Notes: generated by a model not told the origin, from the letters alone. A stretch of 64,000 nucleotides of DNA from Haladaptatus caseinilyticus (GCF_026248685.1 NZ_CP111036.1:1550001-1614000); one strand, 5' to 3'; shown: positions 47,014 to 57,350, numbered from the stretch's first letter. Numbers and translations are program-made.

Positions 47014-50000
47014 ATGCACATCAAAAAGCTCGTCCTCGACAAATTCAAGAGCTTCGGCCGGAAGACCGAAATCCCGTTTTACGAGGATTTCACCGTGGTT
47101 ACCGGCCCGAACGGGTCCGGAAAGAGCAACATCATCGACAGCATCCTTTTCGCGCTCGGACTCGCCAGAACGAGAGGCATCCGTGCCGAGAAACTCACCG
47201 ATCTGATTTACAATCCCGGCTACGACGAGGGCGAGGGCACGAAAAACGGCCCGCTCGAAGCCTCCGTCGAGGTCGTTCTGGACAATTCGGACGGAACCCT
47301 CGACCGAACACAGGTCGTCAACGCCGCCGGGACGGACAATGTCGGTGACACCAACGAAATCACCATCAAGCGCAGGGTAAAACAGACCGAGGACAACTAC
47401 TACTCGTACTACTACCTGAACGGACGGTCGGTCAACCTCTCCGACATTCAGGACCTGCTCGCACAGGCCGGTGTGACGCCGGAAGGATACAACGTCGTCA
47501 TGCAAGGCGATGTAACTGGCATCATCAACATGACGCCGTTCGAGCGCCGCGAAATCATCGACGAAATCGCCGGTGTCGCGGAGTTCGACGCGAAAAAGGA
47601 CGCCGCGTTGGAGGAACTCGAGGTCGTCAAGGACCGCGTCGAGGAGGCCGAACTCAGAATCGAGGAGAAAGAAGACCGACTCGATCAACTGCGTGACGAA
47701 CGCGAAACGGCACTCGAATACAAAGGCCTCCGCGAGGAAAAAGAGGAGTACGAGGGCTACCTGAAAGCCGCGGAACTCGAGGAGAAACGGGCGGACCTCG
47801 ATGCGACTCGCGACGATATCGAGGACCGCAAGGAGGAGCTTGTCTCCCTCCAGCGCGAACTGGACGAGAGAGAGGGCAAAGTCGTCCGACTCGAAGATCA
47901 GTTAGAGGAACTCAATACGGAAATCGAGCGCAAAGGCGAGGACGAACAACTCGCCATCAAAAGCGAAATCGAGGAGGTCAAGGGCGAGATTTCGCGGCTC
48001 GAAGACAAGATCGAATCCGCCGAGGAGAAGATTCAGGACGCCGAAAACAATCGGCGACAGGCGTTCGTCGAAATCGACCGCAAGCAAGAGACGGTGGACG
48101 ATTTGGACGGCGACATCCGCGACATCAAAATCGAGAAAGCCTCGGTGAAAGGCGAAATCGGCACGAAGGAAGCGAAACTCGCCGAAATCGAGGAAGAAAT
48201 CGAGAACGTCGATACCGAGTACGACGAGGTGAAATCCGACCTCGCCGAGAAGAAGGACGCCCTCGAGGACGAAAGGAGTGAGAAAAACGAACTCCAGCGC
48301 GAGAAAGACCGGCTGTTGGACGAGGCTCGGCGGCGCTCCGATGCGGTAAATCAAAAACAGAACGAACTCGATTCGTCCCGCGAACGAATCCCGCAGATCG
48401 AAACCGAACTGGACGATCTCGCCGACGAACTGCTGAAAGCCGAACGGAACGCCGAGCAAATCGGCGACGTGGTCGCCGATTTGAAGGCCGAAAAACGTGA
48501 ACTCCAATCCGACCTCGACTCGGTCGAAAACGAGTTACAGTCGAAACAGCAAGACTACGCCAAACTCGACGCCCGCGCCGAAGAAAGCGGCGACTCCTCG
48601 TACGGACGTGCCGTTTCGACCATCCTGAACGGTGGTCTCGACGGTGTTCACGGGACGATTGCCCAACTCGGAAGCGTCGGACAGCAGTATGCCACCGCCT
48701 GTGAGACTGCGGCCGGTGGCCGGATGTCGCAGGTCGTCGTGGACGATGACGGCGTCGGTCAGCGCTGTATCGAATACTTGAAGAACCGAAACGCGGGCCG
48801 TGCGACGTTCCTCCCGATTACGAAGATGCGTGACCGACGACTGCCGTCGGTTCCCGACATGCCCGGTGTGGTCGATTTCGCGTACAACCTCATCGACTTC
48901 GATTCGGAGTATTCCGGCGTGTTCTCCTACGTCGTCGGCGACACCTTGGTCGTGGAGGACATGGAAACCGCCCGCGAACTGATGGGCGACTTCCGCCTCG
49001 TCACGCTGTCGGGTGAACTGGTCGAAAAGAGCGGCGCGATGACCGGTGGTTCGACCAGTGGCTCGCGCTATTCGTTTTCCGCGTCCGGAAAGGGTCAACT
49101 GGAACGCGTCGCCCGCCAAATCAACGAGCTGGAAGAAGAACGCCAGTCGATTCGAGAGTCCATCCACGGCGTCGAAGACAGGCTGGACGACGCTCGCGAC
49201 CGACAGACCGACGCGACCGACCAAGTCCGCGCTATCGAGACCGACATCGAACGAAAGGAGGACGAACTCGAATCCATCGAGGAGACCATCGAGTCGCTCC
49301 AGGACGAAATCGAAGACGTACAGGAAGAACGCGAGTCGGTGAACGACCGGATGCAGGAACTCGAAGGAGAGATCTCGTCCCACGAGGGGACGATTGCGGA
49401 CATCGAGGACGACATCGCGGACCTCGAATCCGAACTCGCGGACTCGAAGATACCCGAATTGTCGAGCAAGGCCGACGAAATCGAGGCCGAAATCGACGAG
49501 CTAACGGATCGAATGGACTCCTTGGATGGCAGATTGAACGAACTGCAACTGGAAAAGCAGTACGCCGAAGACGCCATCGACGACCTGCACGACGATATCG
49601 AATCCGCACAGAATCGCAAGGCTGAACAGGAAGAGCGCATCGAGGAGTTCGAATCGAACATCGAGGACCGCGAGGAGACGCTCGAAGCGAAGCGAGCGGC
49701 GGTCTCCGAACTCGAAGATGAACTCGCCGAACTCAAGGAGGAACGTTCCGACCTGAAGGAGGAACTCGGCCAAGCGAAACGGAAACGGGACGAACAACAA
49801 TCGCAGGTCGAAGCGGTCGAGAATCGGCTCGGAAGCCTCAAGCGAAGCGCGAATCGTCTCGAAGAGGACGTGGCCGAACTCCGTGAGGAGGTCGGCGAGT
49901 ACGACCCCGAGGACGTTCCCGACCACGACGAAGTCCGAACCAACATCGACCGTCTCGAACGCCAAATGGAGGCGCTCGAACCAGTCAACATGCTCGCCAT

Positions 50001-50592
50001 CGACGAGTACGACGAGGTCGAAAACGAGCTGGACGACTTGAAGGAACGCAAGGCGACGCTCGTCGAGGAACGAGATGGCATCCGCGAACGAATCGATTCC
50101 TACGAATCACAGAAGAAGGAGACGTTCATGGAGGCGTTCGATGCCATCGACTCCCAGTTCCGAGATATCTTCACCCGCCTCTCGGCCGGGTCGGGTGAAC
50201 TGTTTCTCGAAAACGAGGACGACCCGTTCGATGGCGGCCTGACGATGAAGGCCCAACCCGGCGACAAGCCGGTGCAGCGACTCGACGCGATGAGCGGCGG
50301 CGAGAAGTCGCTCACCGCGCTCGCGTTTATCTTTGCCATCCAGCGATACAATCCCGCACCGTTCTACGCGCTGGACGAGGTTGACGCCTTCCTCGACGCT
50401 GTCAACGCCGAGCGCGTCGGCGAGATGGTCGACGAACTCGCGGGGGATGCCCAGTTCGTCGTCGTCTCGCATCGCTCCGCGATGCTCGAACGGTCCGAGC
50501 GCGCGATCGGCGTGACGATGCAGGGCAACAACGTGAGTAGTGTCACCGGTATCCGACTGGACGGTGAACAGGAGGTGCCCGCCGATGACTGA
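47014..50592 (+). CDS. smc: Chromosome segregation ATPase SMC
   Basis: SMC proteins are the ATPase arms of condensin, which organises the chromosome. The 1192 residues show Walker A GPNGSGKSN (residues 31-39), a long coiled coil, and a hinge (about residues 535-680, GRMSQVVVDDD, GRATFLPITKM). A second coiled coil and the C-terminal head with signature MSGGEKSLTALAF (near 1093-1105) and Walker B FYALDEVDAFLD follow. The length is normal. scpA overlaps its 3' end by 8 bases. Confidence 0.97.
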   Translation: MHIKKLVLDKFKSFGRKTEIPFYEDFTVVTGPNGSGKSNIIDSILFALGLARTRGIRAEKLTDLIYNPGYDEGEGTKNGPLEASVEVVLDNSDGTLDRTQVVNAAGTDNVGDTNEITIKRRVKQTEDNYYSYYYLNGRSVNLSDIQDLLAQAGVTPEGYNVVMQGDVTGIINMTPFERREIIDEIAGVAEFDAKKDAALEELEVVKDRVEEAELRIEEKEDRLDQLRDERETALEYKGLREEKEEYEGYLKAAELEEKRADLDATRDDIEDRKEELVSLQRELDEREGKVVRLEDQLEELNTEIERKGEDEQLAIKSEIEEVKGEISRLEDKIESAEEKIQDAENNRRQAFVEIDRKQETVDDLDGDIRDIKIEKASVKGEIGTKEAKLAEIEEEIENVDTEYDEVKSDLAEKKDALEDERSEKNELQREKDRLLDEARRRSDAVNQKQNELDSSRERIPQIETELDDLADELLKAERNAEQIGDVVADLKAEKRELQSDLDSVENELQSKQQDYAKLDARAEESGDSSYGRAVSTILNGGLDGVHGTIAQLGSVGQQYATACETAAGGRMSQVVVDDDGVGQRCIEYLKNRNAGRATFLPITKMRDRRLPSVPDMPGVVDFAYNLIDFDSEYSGVFSYVVGDTLVVEDMETARELMGDFRLVTLSGELVEKSGAMTGGSTSGSRYSFSASGKGQLERVARQINELEEERQSIRESIHGVEDRLDDARDRQTDATDQVRAIETDIERKEDELESIEETIESLQDEIEDVQEERESVNDRMQELEGEISSHEGTIADIEDDIADLESELADSKIPELSSKADEIEAEIDELTDRMDSLDGRLNELQLEKQYAEDAIDDLHDDIESAQNRKAEQEERIEEFESNIEDREETLEAKRAAVSELEDELAELKEERSDLKEELGQAKRKRDEQQSQVEAVENRLGSLKRSANRLEEDVAELREEVGEYDPEDVPDHDEVRTNIDRLERQMEALEPVNMLAIDEYDEVENELDDLKERKATLVEERDGIRERIDSYESQKKETFMEAFDAIDSQFRDIFTRLSAGSGELFLENEDDPFDGGLTMKAQPGDKPVQRLDAMSGGEKSLTALAFIFAIQRYNPAPFYALDEVDAFLDAVNAERVGEMVDELAGDAQFVVVSHRSAMLERSERAIGVTMQGNNVSSVTGIRLDGEQEVPADD

Positions 50593-51496
50593 CGGCGACA
50601 TTCCCCTCGATATCGCGGGTCACGACGAACGCAAGCGTGGGCGAGCGAGCGACGGTCGAGAGGACGTGGATGCACTTGTCCCCGACGAACACACGGCGGA
50701 CGACGACGAAGACGAACCCGTCGAACTGCTCGTTCAGCTCGCCGAGGACGGCGAAATCGAACCGTGGGACATCGACATCGTTGACGTAACGGACAAGTTC
50801 CTCGCACGCCTGGACGAGGCCGACCTTCGAACGTCGGGGCGGGCGCTCTTTTACGCCAGCGTTCTCCTCCGGATGAAAAGCGACGCATTGCTCGCCGACG
50901 ACGAACCCGAGGAGGAGGAACTCGACCCGTGGGAAGCACCCATGGCGATGGACGCCTCCATGGACGACGGCGGGTTCGACCCCGTCGCGTCGCTCGAAGA
51001 CGAGATGGAACGCCGACTCGACCGGAAACACGCTCGTGGTAATCCCGAAACGTTGGACGAACTCGTCCGTGACCTGCGTGAACGCGAGCGCGGGTCGTGG
51101 TGGAAGGAATCGCGAACCTACGACACCAGCGACTCCCCGCAGGGGTTCCGCCGGGGAACACAAACCTTGGACTACCACTCGGGTGACGACATGCGATTCG
51201 ACGACGAACCGACCGAATCGGAGGTGACCGGCACGACTCACGACGAAGACATCGAGGCGGTCATCGACGACGTGCAATCGGCACTCGTTACACAGTATGA
51301 AGCAGGGAGAACGGAAGTGCTCTACGCCGAAATCGAGGGTGTCGGCCCCAGCAGGGTCGAAACCTATCTCGCACTGCTGTTTCTCGCTCATCGCAGTTTT
51401 CTCACGCTCGACCAGGACGACCTCTTCGGTGACCTCTGGGTGCAGGACGCTCGCGATGCGGAAGAAGAGCAACCGCCGGAACTGCTCGCGGATTGA
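50585..51496 (+). CDS. scpA: Kleisin subunit ScpA of condensin
   Basis: ScpA bridges the two SMC heads. The 303 residues start with an acidic halophilic segment and the typical PVELLVQLAEDGEIEPWDIDIVDVTDKFLARL (residues 44-75). The C-terminal end carries a winged-helix-like stretch with EGVGPSRVETYLALLFLAHRSFL. The start overlaps smc by 8 bases. A separate ScpB is not visible nearby. Confidence 0.94.
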   Translation: MTDGDIPLDIAGHDERKRGRASDGREDVDALVPDEHTADDDEDEPVELLVQLAEDGEIEPWDIDIVDVTDKFLARLDEADLRTSGRALFYASVLLRMKSDALLADDEPEEEELDPWEAPMAMDASMDDGGFDPVASLEDEMERRLDRKHARGNPETLDELVRDLRERERGSWWKESRTYDTSDSPQGFRRGTQTLDYHSGDDMRFDDEPTESEVTGTTHDEDIEAVIDDVQSALVTQYEAGRTEVLYAEIEGVGPSRVETYLALLFLAHRSFLTLDQDDLFGDLWVQDARDAEEEQPPELLAD

Positions 51497-51515
51497 CCGC
51501 GTAGTCGAATATCGG

Positions 51516-52586
51516 TTACCCGAGCGCCGATTCGAGCGCGTCCATCGTTCTTTCGACCCGCGACTCCCGAGCGTTGTAGCCCATGTGCCCGACGCGAAGA
51601 ATGTCGTCCGCCATCTCGCCGAGTCCAGTCGCGACGAGAACGTCGTGGTCGTCTTGAAGTCGTCGTTGGAGTGTCGTTGCACTCCCTTCGATTTCGAAGG
51701 CAGTGACCGTCGGTGAGCAGAGCGACTCGGTTTCGGGGAACGAGCCCAGTCCCAACTCGTTCCCTCGCCTGCGACAGAATTCCGCGGCGTCCTCGTGGCG
51801 AGCGAAAACCGACGTCAGCCCCTCGTCCAGAATTCGGTCAATCGAGGCCTCCAACGCGTACAAATTCGAGACGAGGTGGGTGTATGGGAGAAAGGAGAAA
51901 TCGGGGTCGTGCCACGGTTCGAGGCTGGTGTAAAACGAGTGCTGTTCGGTGGTCTCGACTTTCTCCCACGCCGAGTCGCTCACCGAGATGGTCGTCAGGC
52001 CGGGCGGCGAACTGAAACATTTCTGGGACCCACCGAGACAGACGTCGATGTGTTCGACTGGAACCGACGTTCCGCCGAGCGACGACACCGCGTCCACGAT
52101 AGTCAGGACGCCCGCCTCCTGTAACGTCGGCAAAATCCCGTCGAAATCGTTCAGCAGTCCAGTCGGTGTCTCACAGTGAACCATCGTTGCGGCGGTGAAC
52201 TCGTTTTTGGCGACAAGTGATGCGATTTCGTCGGGGTCGAACCCGTCGGTGTAGTCGATGCTGTGCGAAACCGGATTTCCGCCCGCCATCTCCACGAAGT
52301 CCGAGAATCCGTCGCCGTACAGTCCGTTTCCGAGGCAAAGCACGTCGTCACCGGGAGCGACCAGCGAGGTGACGGCGGCCTCCAGTCCCAAAATTCCCTC
52401 GCCACCGAGAACGACCATCTCGTCGTCGGTTTCGTATATCCTCGCCAGCTTATCCAATAGGGTTTCGTAGTACGATGCGAAATCAGGGTCCACGTCCGGG
52501 TTCATCGGTGGGCGCGCCATCGCCTCCCGAACGTCGTCCGGAACCGCGGTCGGTCCCGGCGTCATCGTCAACGTTCCGTCGTTCAT
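51516..52586 (-). CDS. Class V pyridoxal-phosphate aminotransferase
   Basis: The 356 residues resemble alanine-glyoxylate or serine-pyruvate aminotransferases (TPGPTAVPDDVREAM at the N-terminus, EGILGLEAAVTSL, VDAVSSLGGT and GGSQKCF with Lys189 as the cofactor-binding residue). It needs pyridoxal phosphate. The ATG at 52586 is used; the frame is open upstream into the neighbouring promoter region. The natural substrate cannot be told from the sequence. Confidence 0.9.
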   Translation of the reverse strand: MNDGTLTMTPGPTAVPDDVREAMARPPMNPDVDPDFASYYETLLDKLARIYETDDEMVVLGGEGILGLEAAVTSLVAPGDDVLCLGNGLYGDGFSDFVEMAGGNPVSHSIDYTDGFDPDEIASLVAKNEFTAATMVHCETPTGLLNDFDGILPTLQEAGVLTIVDAVSSLGGTSVPVEHIDVCLGGSQKCFSSPPGLTTISVSDSAWEKVETTEQHSFYTSLEPWHDPDFSFLPYTHLVSNLYALEASIDRILDEGLTSVFARHEDAAEFCRRRGNELGLGSFPETESLCSPTVTAFEIEGSATTLQRRLQDDHDVLVATGLGEMADDILRVGHMGYNARESRVERTMDALESALG

Positions 52587-52746
52587 GGTTGTTCTTGGTC
52601 GGACTTCGGCTAAAAATCCCCCTGTGGTGGATTCGATGCTATGGAGGCTTCGTACCGTGCGTGTTTGCCACGGCTTCGAACCACACCATCTAAAATCGAC
52701 CTGCCCGGGATTTGTTTGGAGTATTCTATAATAATAGTCGATATTA

Positions 52747-54216
52747 ATGGGTTTGAACCGAAGGAATGTTGCGTTTGGTCGTGTTGAATCTAGTCCGGAG
52801 GCTATACAGTTGGAAACTAGCACGGATTCGAACACGAATACGAACCGGTTCGTCTACATCACCGCCACTATCGCCGCATTGAACGGGTTGTTGTTCGGCT
52901 TCGATACGGGCGTCATCTCGGGAGCGCTCTTGTACATCAAACGCACTTTCGAGCTCTCACCGGCCATGCAGGAAGTCGTCGTCAGCGCGACGCTCGTCGG
53001 CGCGATTCTGGGGGCTGCGGTCGGTGGCCGACTCGCCGACAGATTGGGTCGCAGACGACTCATGATTACCGGTGCGGGCGTTTTCTTCGTCGGATCATTA
53101 CTGATGGGTCTCGCACCGAATGTCCCGTGGCTCGTCGCGGGAAGATTCGTCGTCGGCGTGGCGATCGGCGTCGCGTCGATGGCTGGCCCGCTGTACATCT
53201 CGGAGATCGCGCCGCCGAAGATTCGCGGCTCGCTCGTCTCTCTCAACCAACTCGCCGTAACGACCGGCATCCTGCTCGCGTACCTCGTCAACTACGCTTT
53301 CGCGGGACCGGGCGGGTGGCGGTGGATGCTCGGTGCGGGCGTCGTTCCGGCGATGGTCCTCGGCGTCGGTATGCTGTTTATGCCGGAAAGTCCGCGCTGG
53401 CTCATCGAACGGGGGAGAAACGAAGACGCGCGCTCCGTGCTCTCGCGAACGCGAACGGACGAACAAATCGAACGCGAACTCCGTGACATTCGCCGTACCG
53501 AAGAGGTCGAGGAGGACGGCCTTTCGACCCTTCTTCAGTCGTGGGTTCGTCCCGCGCTCGTGGTTGGTGTCGGACTCGCTGTCCTTCAACAGATTACGGG
53601 TATCAACACCGTCATCTACTACGCGCCCACGATTTTCGAATCGACCGGTTTCGAAGCTTCGGCGTCGATTCTGGCTACGGTCGGCGTCGGTCTGGTCAAC
53701 GTCACGATGACCATCGTGGCAGTTCTACTCATCGACAGGGTTGGACGACGACCGCTCCTCCTCGTCGGCCTGACCGGGATGACGCTCGCACTCACCGGCC
53801 TCGCGGCGGCGTTCGTCCTTCCCGGCCTCTCCGGACTCGTCGGTTGGGTCGCGGTCGGGAGTTTGATGCTCTACGTCGGCTTTTTCGCCATCGGGATGGG
53901 ACCGGTGTTCTGGTTGCTCATCTCCGAAATTTACCCCTTGCAGGTCCGTGGCTCGGCGATGGGCGTCGTCACTGTGGCGAACTGGGCGTCGAATCTCGCC
54001 GTTTCCTTCACGTTCCTTTCGCTCGTCGGTGCAGTCGGCCAGTCGGGAACGTTCGGCCTCTACGCCGGACTGAGCGTCCTCGCGTTGCTGTTCGTCTACA
54101 CGAAAGTACCGGAGACGAAGGGTCGCTCGCTCGAAGCCATCGAGGCGGACCTCCGCGACGGATCGAGCGGCGCGTATTCCGATGCGACTGCGGAAACGGT
54201 CGAAGACGCGAACTGA
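52747..54216 (+). CDS. Sugar porter family MFS transporter
   Basis: The 489 residues have 12 hydrophobic helices. The sugar porter motifs GGRLADRLGRRRL (after helix 2), PESPRWLIERGR (after helix 6) and DRVGRRPLLL (second half) are clear. It probably takes up a monosaccharide or similar compound with ions. The N-terminus has a hydrophilic extension (residues 1-34). It converges with the methylthioadenosine phosphorylase gene. Confidence 0.93.
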   Translation: MGLNRRNVAFGRVESSPEAIQLETSTDSNTNTNRFVYITATIAALNGLLFGFDTGVISGALLYIKRTFELSPAMQEVVVSATLVGAILGAAVGGRLADRLGRRRLMITGAGVFFVGSLLMGLAPNVPWLVAGRFVVGVAIGVASMAGPLYISEIAPPKIRGSLVSLNQLAVTTGILLAYLVNYAFAGPGGWRWMLGAGVVPAMVLGVGMLFMPESPRWLIERGRNEDARSVLSRTRTDEQIERELRDIRRTEEVEEDGLSTLLQSWVRPALVVGVGLAVLQQITGINTVIYYAPTIFESTGFEASASILATVGVGLVNVTMTIVAVLLIDRVGRRPLLLVGLTGMTLALTGLAAAFVLPGLSGLVGWVAVGSLMLYVGFFAIGMGPVFWLLISEIYPLQVRGSAMGVVTVANWASNLAVSFTFLSLVGAVGQSGTFGLYAGLSVLALLFVYTKVPETKGRSLEAIEADLRDGSSGAYSDATAETVEDAN

Positions 54217-54225
54217 CGCGTTGGT

Positions 54226-55077
54226 TCAGTCGAGGTACTGTCCGGCGAGCAGTTCGACTTCCTCACGCTTCTCTTCCGGAATCGCTTCCGTCGGGGTGTT
54301 GATGGTGCCTTCCAGAGCGTTGCCACAGTCACAGTCGCGCTCGTCCGGTAGCTCCCGAATCGCGTGCTCGACGACTTCCTTGATGGCATCCTCGTTCTCC
54401 GCGGCGTTTTCGAGCACTTCCTCCAACGTGACTTCGCTGTCCGATTTCCACACGTCGTAGTCGGTGACGCCAGCCACCGTTGCGTAGCACATCTCCGCTT
54501 CGCGGGCGAGTTTTGCCTCCGGAATCGCCGTCATACCGATGATCTCGAAGCCTTGGTCGCGGTAGAACTCGCTCTCCGCACGCGTCGAGTACTGGGGTCC
54601 CTCGATGCAGACGTAGGTTCCACCCGAGTGGTGGTCCGCATCGGTCGCTTCGTCGCTCGATTCCGAGAGGTGTTCGACCATGTGTGGGCAGTACGGGTCC
54701 GCGAAGGGCATGTGAACGACCATCCCGCTGCCGAAGAACGTCGGCGTCCGGTGTTTCGTCCGGTCGAAAATCTGATCGGGAATCACGAGGGTCTGTGGCG
54801 GCAGTTCCTCGCGCAGGCTGCCGACTGCGTTGCTGGCCAGGATCCGTTCAACGCCGAGTTCTTTCAAGGCGTAGATGTTCGCCCGATACGGTGCTTCCGT
54901 GGGCGTTCGCTGGTGTTTCGGGCCGTGCCGGGGCAGAAACGCGACTTCCTTTCCGGCGATTTCGCCGATAGTGACCGGCGCGCTCGGTTCGCCGAACGGC
55001 GTCGTTACTTCTTTTTCGCGGGTATTTTCGAGTGGGAGTGCTTCGTAGATGCCGCTTCCGCCGATGAAACCGATCAT
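54226..55077 (-). CDS. mtnP: S-methyl-5'-thioadenosine phosphorylase
   Basis: This enzyme cleaves methylthioadenosine in methionine salvage and polyamine-related recycling. The 283 residues start MIGFIGGSGIYEALP, typical of the family. PRHGPKHQRTPTEAPYRANI near residue 53 and GPQYSTRAESEFYRDQGFEIIGMT near residue 160 are conserved substrate-binding stretches. A CDCGNA motif near residue 250 is typical of the archaeal enzymes. A role as purine nucleoside phosphorylase cannot be excluded. Confidence 0.92.
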   Translation of the reverse strand: MIGFIGGSGIYEALPLENTREKEVTTPFGEPSAPVTIGEIAGKEVAFLPRHGPKHQRTPTEAPYRANIYALKELGVERILASNAVGSLREELPPQTLVIPDQIFDRTKHRTPTFFGSGMVVHMPFADPYCPHMVEHLSESSDEATDADHHSGGTYVCIEGPQYSTRAESEFYRDQGFEIIGMTAIPEAKLAREAEMCYATVAGVTDYDVWKSDSEVTLEEVLENAAENEDAIKEVVEHAIRELPDERDCDCGNALEGTINTPTEAIPEEKREEVELLAGQYLD

Positions 55078-55138
55078 ACGAAAAAATCGATTCGGGAGTC
55101 ACCTAAACGATGCGGGTTCGTCCCGTCGTTCGAACCAT

Positions 55139-55849
55139 CTACTGTCCGCCAGTCGCTTTCTCCAGCAGTCGCCATTCGCCGTCTTTGCGCGACAGCAGAC
55201 CGCGCCGAACCATCTCCGTGAGCACCTCGTCCAGTCGATCAGGCTGCGCGATTTCCATCTGGATACGTTCGACGTCGTGGTATTCGCTGAGGTAGTGGCG
55301 AACGTCGTCCTTCGAGAACACGTCCTCGTCCGCCCTGTCCAGCGCACCGCTGGTGATGTCTATCATGTCCTCGATGAAGTTCCACGGATAGACGATCCAG
55401 GCCCACTCTTCGAGCTGCTCGCCGACGTAATCTGGTTCGAACTCGCTGGTCTGTAGCAGTTGTAGCGTTGCCGTCCTGACTTCACCGGCGTCCCGGTCAG
55501 TCACGTACTCCTCGGCGTGTTTGATGGAACCTCCGGTGTCCGCGATGTCGTCGATGATGAGCACGTCTTTGCCCTCGACGCTTCCTTCCGGCATCGGATA
55601 GCGGACTTCGGGCTCCCCCGTTTTCTGGGCCGTCCCGACGTAATGTTCCATCTTGAGGCTCGTCAGGTCGTCCAGGCCGAGGAAGTCACAGATGCACCGT
55701 CCGGCGAACCAACCGCCGCGGGCGAGCGCGACGATAACGTCCGGTTCGAAGTCGGAGACTTTCACCTGCTCGCTCACGTCGCGACAGAGACCGTAGATGT
55801 AGTCCCAGTTGGTAATCGTGCATTTGAAGTCGTCCGGCAGGTCGCTCAT
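55139..55849 (-). CDS. Phosphoribosyltransferase with C-terminal winged-helix-like region
   Basis: The 236 residues have the PRPP-binding motif VLIIDDIADTGGS near residues 95-107 and RGGWFAGRCICDFLGL near residue 45. The substrate hood is of the purine or xanthine type (hypoxanthine-like). The C-terminal 80 residues (DDVRHYLSEYHDVERIQMEI, then TEMVRRGLLSRKDGEWRLLEK) look like a winged helix. The phosphoribosyl acceptor is not clear. Confidence 0.88.
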   Translation of the reverse strand: MSDLPDDFKCTITNWDYIYGLCRDVSEQVKVSDFEPDVIVALARGGWFAGRCICDFLGLDDLTSLKMEHYVGTAQKTGEPEVRYPMPEGSVEGKDVLIIDDIADTGGSIKHAEEYVTDRDAGEVRTATLQLLQTSEFEPDYVGEQLEEWAWIVYPWNFIEDMIDITSGALDRADEDVFSKDDVRHYLSEYHDVERIQMEIAQPDRLDEVLTEMVRRGLLSRKDGEWRLLEKATGGQ

Positions 55850-56006
55850 TCTACCCGAGAGTCGCGGCGCGTGCCACTTAACGGTTTACAGGTGCGTTTC
55901 AACCGCTTCGAAACTGCCTCCTGCCGATGCTGGCCACCAACGCTATTACCGCTCTCGTATTATTATTACTGTATCGGACCGTGAAACAACACCCCCTCTG
56001 ACTGCC

Positions 56007-57350
56007 ATGACTCATACTGAAGACTTCGAAGACCTTCTCGATTGCAAAAACGTCCTTGGCGTCGAATACGACGACGAGACGAACACACTCACCGTTTTCG
56101 TCTCCCAAAAGCTTCCGGACAGCGAACTCGCCGACGAGGACAACGTAAAAAAGCGCGTCACCGACGTCAACCTCGAGGTCGAAGACGCGGGGTTCGACGA
56201 GGAGCGCGACGGGTTCGACGCGCTCTCGCACGCCGAACCCGTCCCCGAAGCACAGGCGAACCGTCACGACCGGCACCGTCCGGTGGTCGCTGGTGTCAGC
56301 GAAATAAACGCGAAGGAGACGGCGGCCACCGCCGGACCGTATCCGGCCCGCGTGACGGACACGAAAACGGCGAACTGGAGCGCCGACGTTTCCGAGGGCG
56401 ACCTCGTTCGGCTCTCGAACAACCACGTTTACGCTCGAATCAACGACGCCGAGTTCGGCGAACCGATCGTCCAACCGTCCCCGCGAGACGGCGGGGGCCT
56501 CCCGGACGACAAGACCGGCGAACTGCTCGGCTACGTCACCGTCGAGGACGGCGCGGTGGTTGACGTGTCGGCCCGGTCGGCCGACCCGGAACAGGACTCG
56601 GCGGAGTACCACGAACTGGACGATTCGTGGCCCACGACCGTTCGACGCGAGGACTATCGCTCGATGAAGGGAAAGACGGTCGCGAAAACCGGACGAACGA
56701 CCGGGGTCACACGGAGTCAGGTCAAGGCGACCAGTGCGAGCGTCCGGGTGAAGTTCGGCGACGCCGGGACGCTGACGCTCCGCGACCAGTGCATCGCGGG
56801 TGCGATGTCGAAAGGCGGCGATAGCGGGTCGCCCGTCTTCCTCGATTCGTCCGGTGAACTCGTCGGTCTGCTCTTTGCAGGGTCGTCGCGCCAGACGATC
56901 TTCAACAAGATCGCCAACGTCGAATCGGAGTTGGGCGTCGAACTGCTGGCCGAGGAGTCGGGCGAAGGCGGAGACGGTGGAAGCGGTGGAGACGACGGAG
57001 ATAGGGACGATGACGACGGCGGAGAAGATGGTTCGTTCACCTATCGTGAGACGCTATCCGAAACCGTTTCCGTCGCGGTGGGCAGTCCACAGCTCTCGCT
57101 GGTGTCGTTTTCCGTGGCCGGGTCGCCCACGTCGGGGCAGCAGGCATCGGCGACCGCACGGGTGTCCGGGAGCGCCAAGGGAACTGCGTGGCTCGCAGTG
57201 GACGGTGACCGGACGACGTTCGAACTGAGCGAAACACACGTCCGCGGAAATCGGTTCGTCCGAAACGTGCGCGTGACGGTTACGATTCCCGAATCGGTCG
57301 GTGATTCCTTCGATGTAAACGTCGAAGGTGGATACGTTCTGAACGAGTAA
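56007..57350 (+). CDS. Trypsin-like serine protease with C-terminal beta domain
   Basis: The 447 residues contain a trypsin-like fold with LSNNHV (probable catalytic His), VDVSARSADP (probable Asp region) and GDSGSPVF (the nucleophile serine, near residue 272). After a G/D/E-rich linker (residues 320-345) a 90-residue beta domain of immunoglobulin type follows. No signal peptide or membrane segment is visible, so the protein may act inside the cell or use an unknown route. The frame is open upstream, but the ATG at 56007 is the likely start. Confidence 0.8.
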   Translation: MTHTEDFEDLLDCKNVLGVEYDDETNTLTVFVSQKLPDSELADEDNVKKRVTDVNLEVEDAGFDEERDGFDALSHAEPVPEAQANRHDRHRPVVAGVSEINAKETAATAGPYPARVTDTKTANWSADVSEGDLVRLSNNHVYARINDAEFGEPIVQPSPRDGGGLPDDKTGELLGYVTVEDGAVVDVSARSADPEQDSAEYHELDDSWPTTVRREDYRSMKGKTVAKTGRTTGVTRSQVKATSASVRVKFGDAGTLTLRDQCIAGAMSKGGDSGSPVFLDSSGELVGLLFAGSSRQTIFNKIANVESELGVELLAEESGEGGDGGSGGDDGDRDDDDGGEDGSFTYRETLSETVSVAVGSPQLSLVSFSVAGSPTSGQQASATARVSGSAKGTAWLAVDGDRTTFELSETHVRGNRFVRNVRVTVTIPESVGDSFDVNVEGGYVLNE

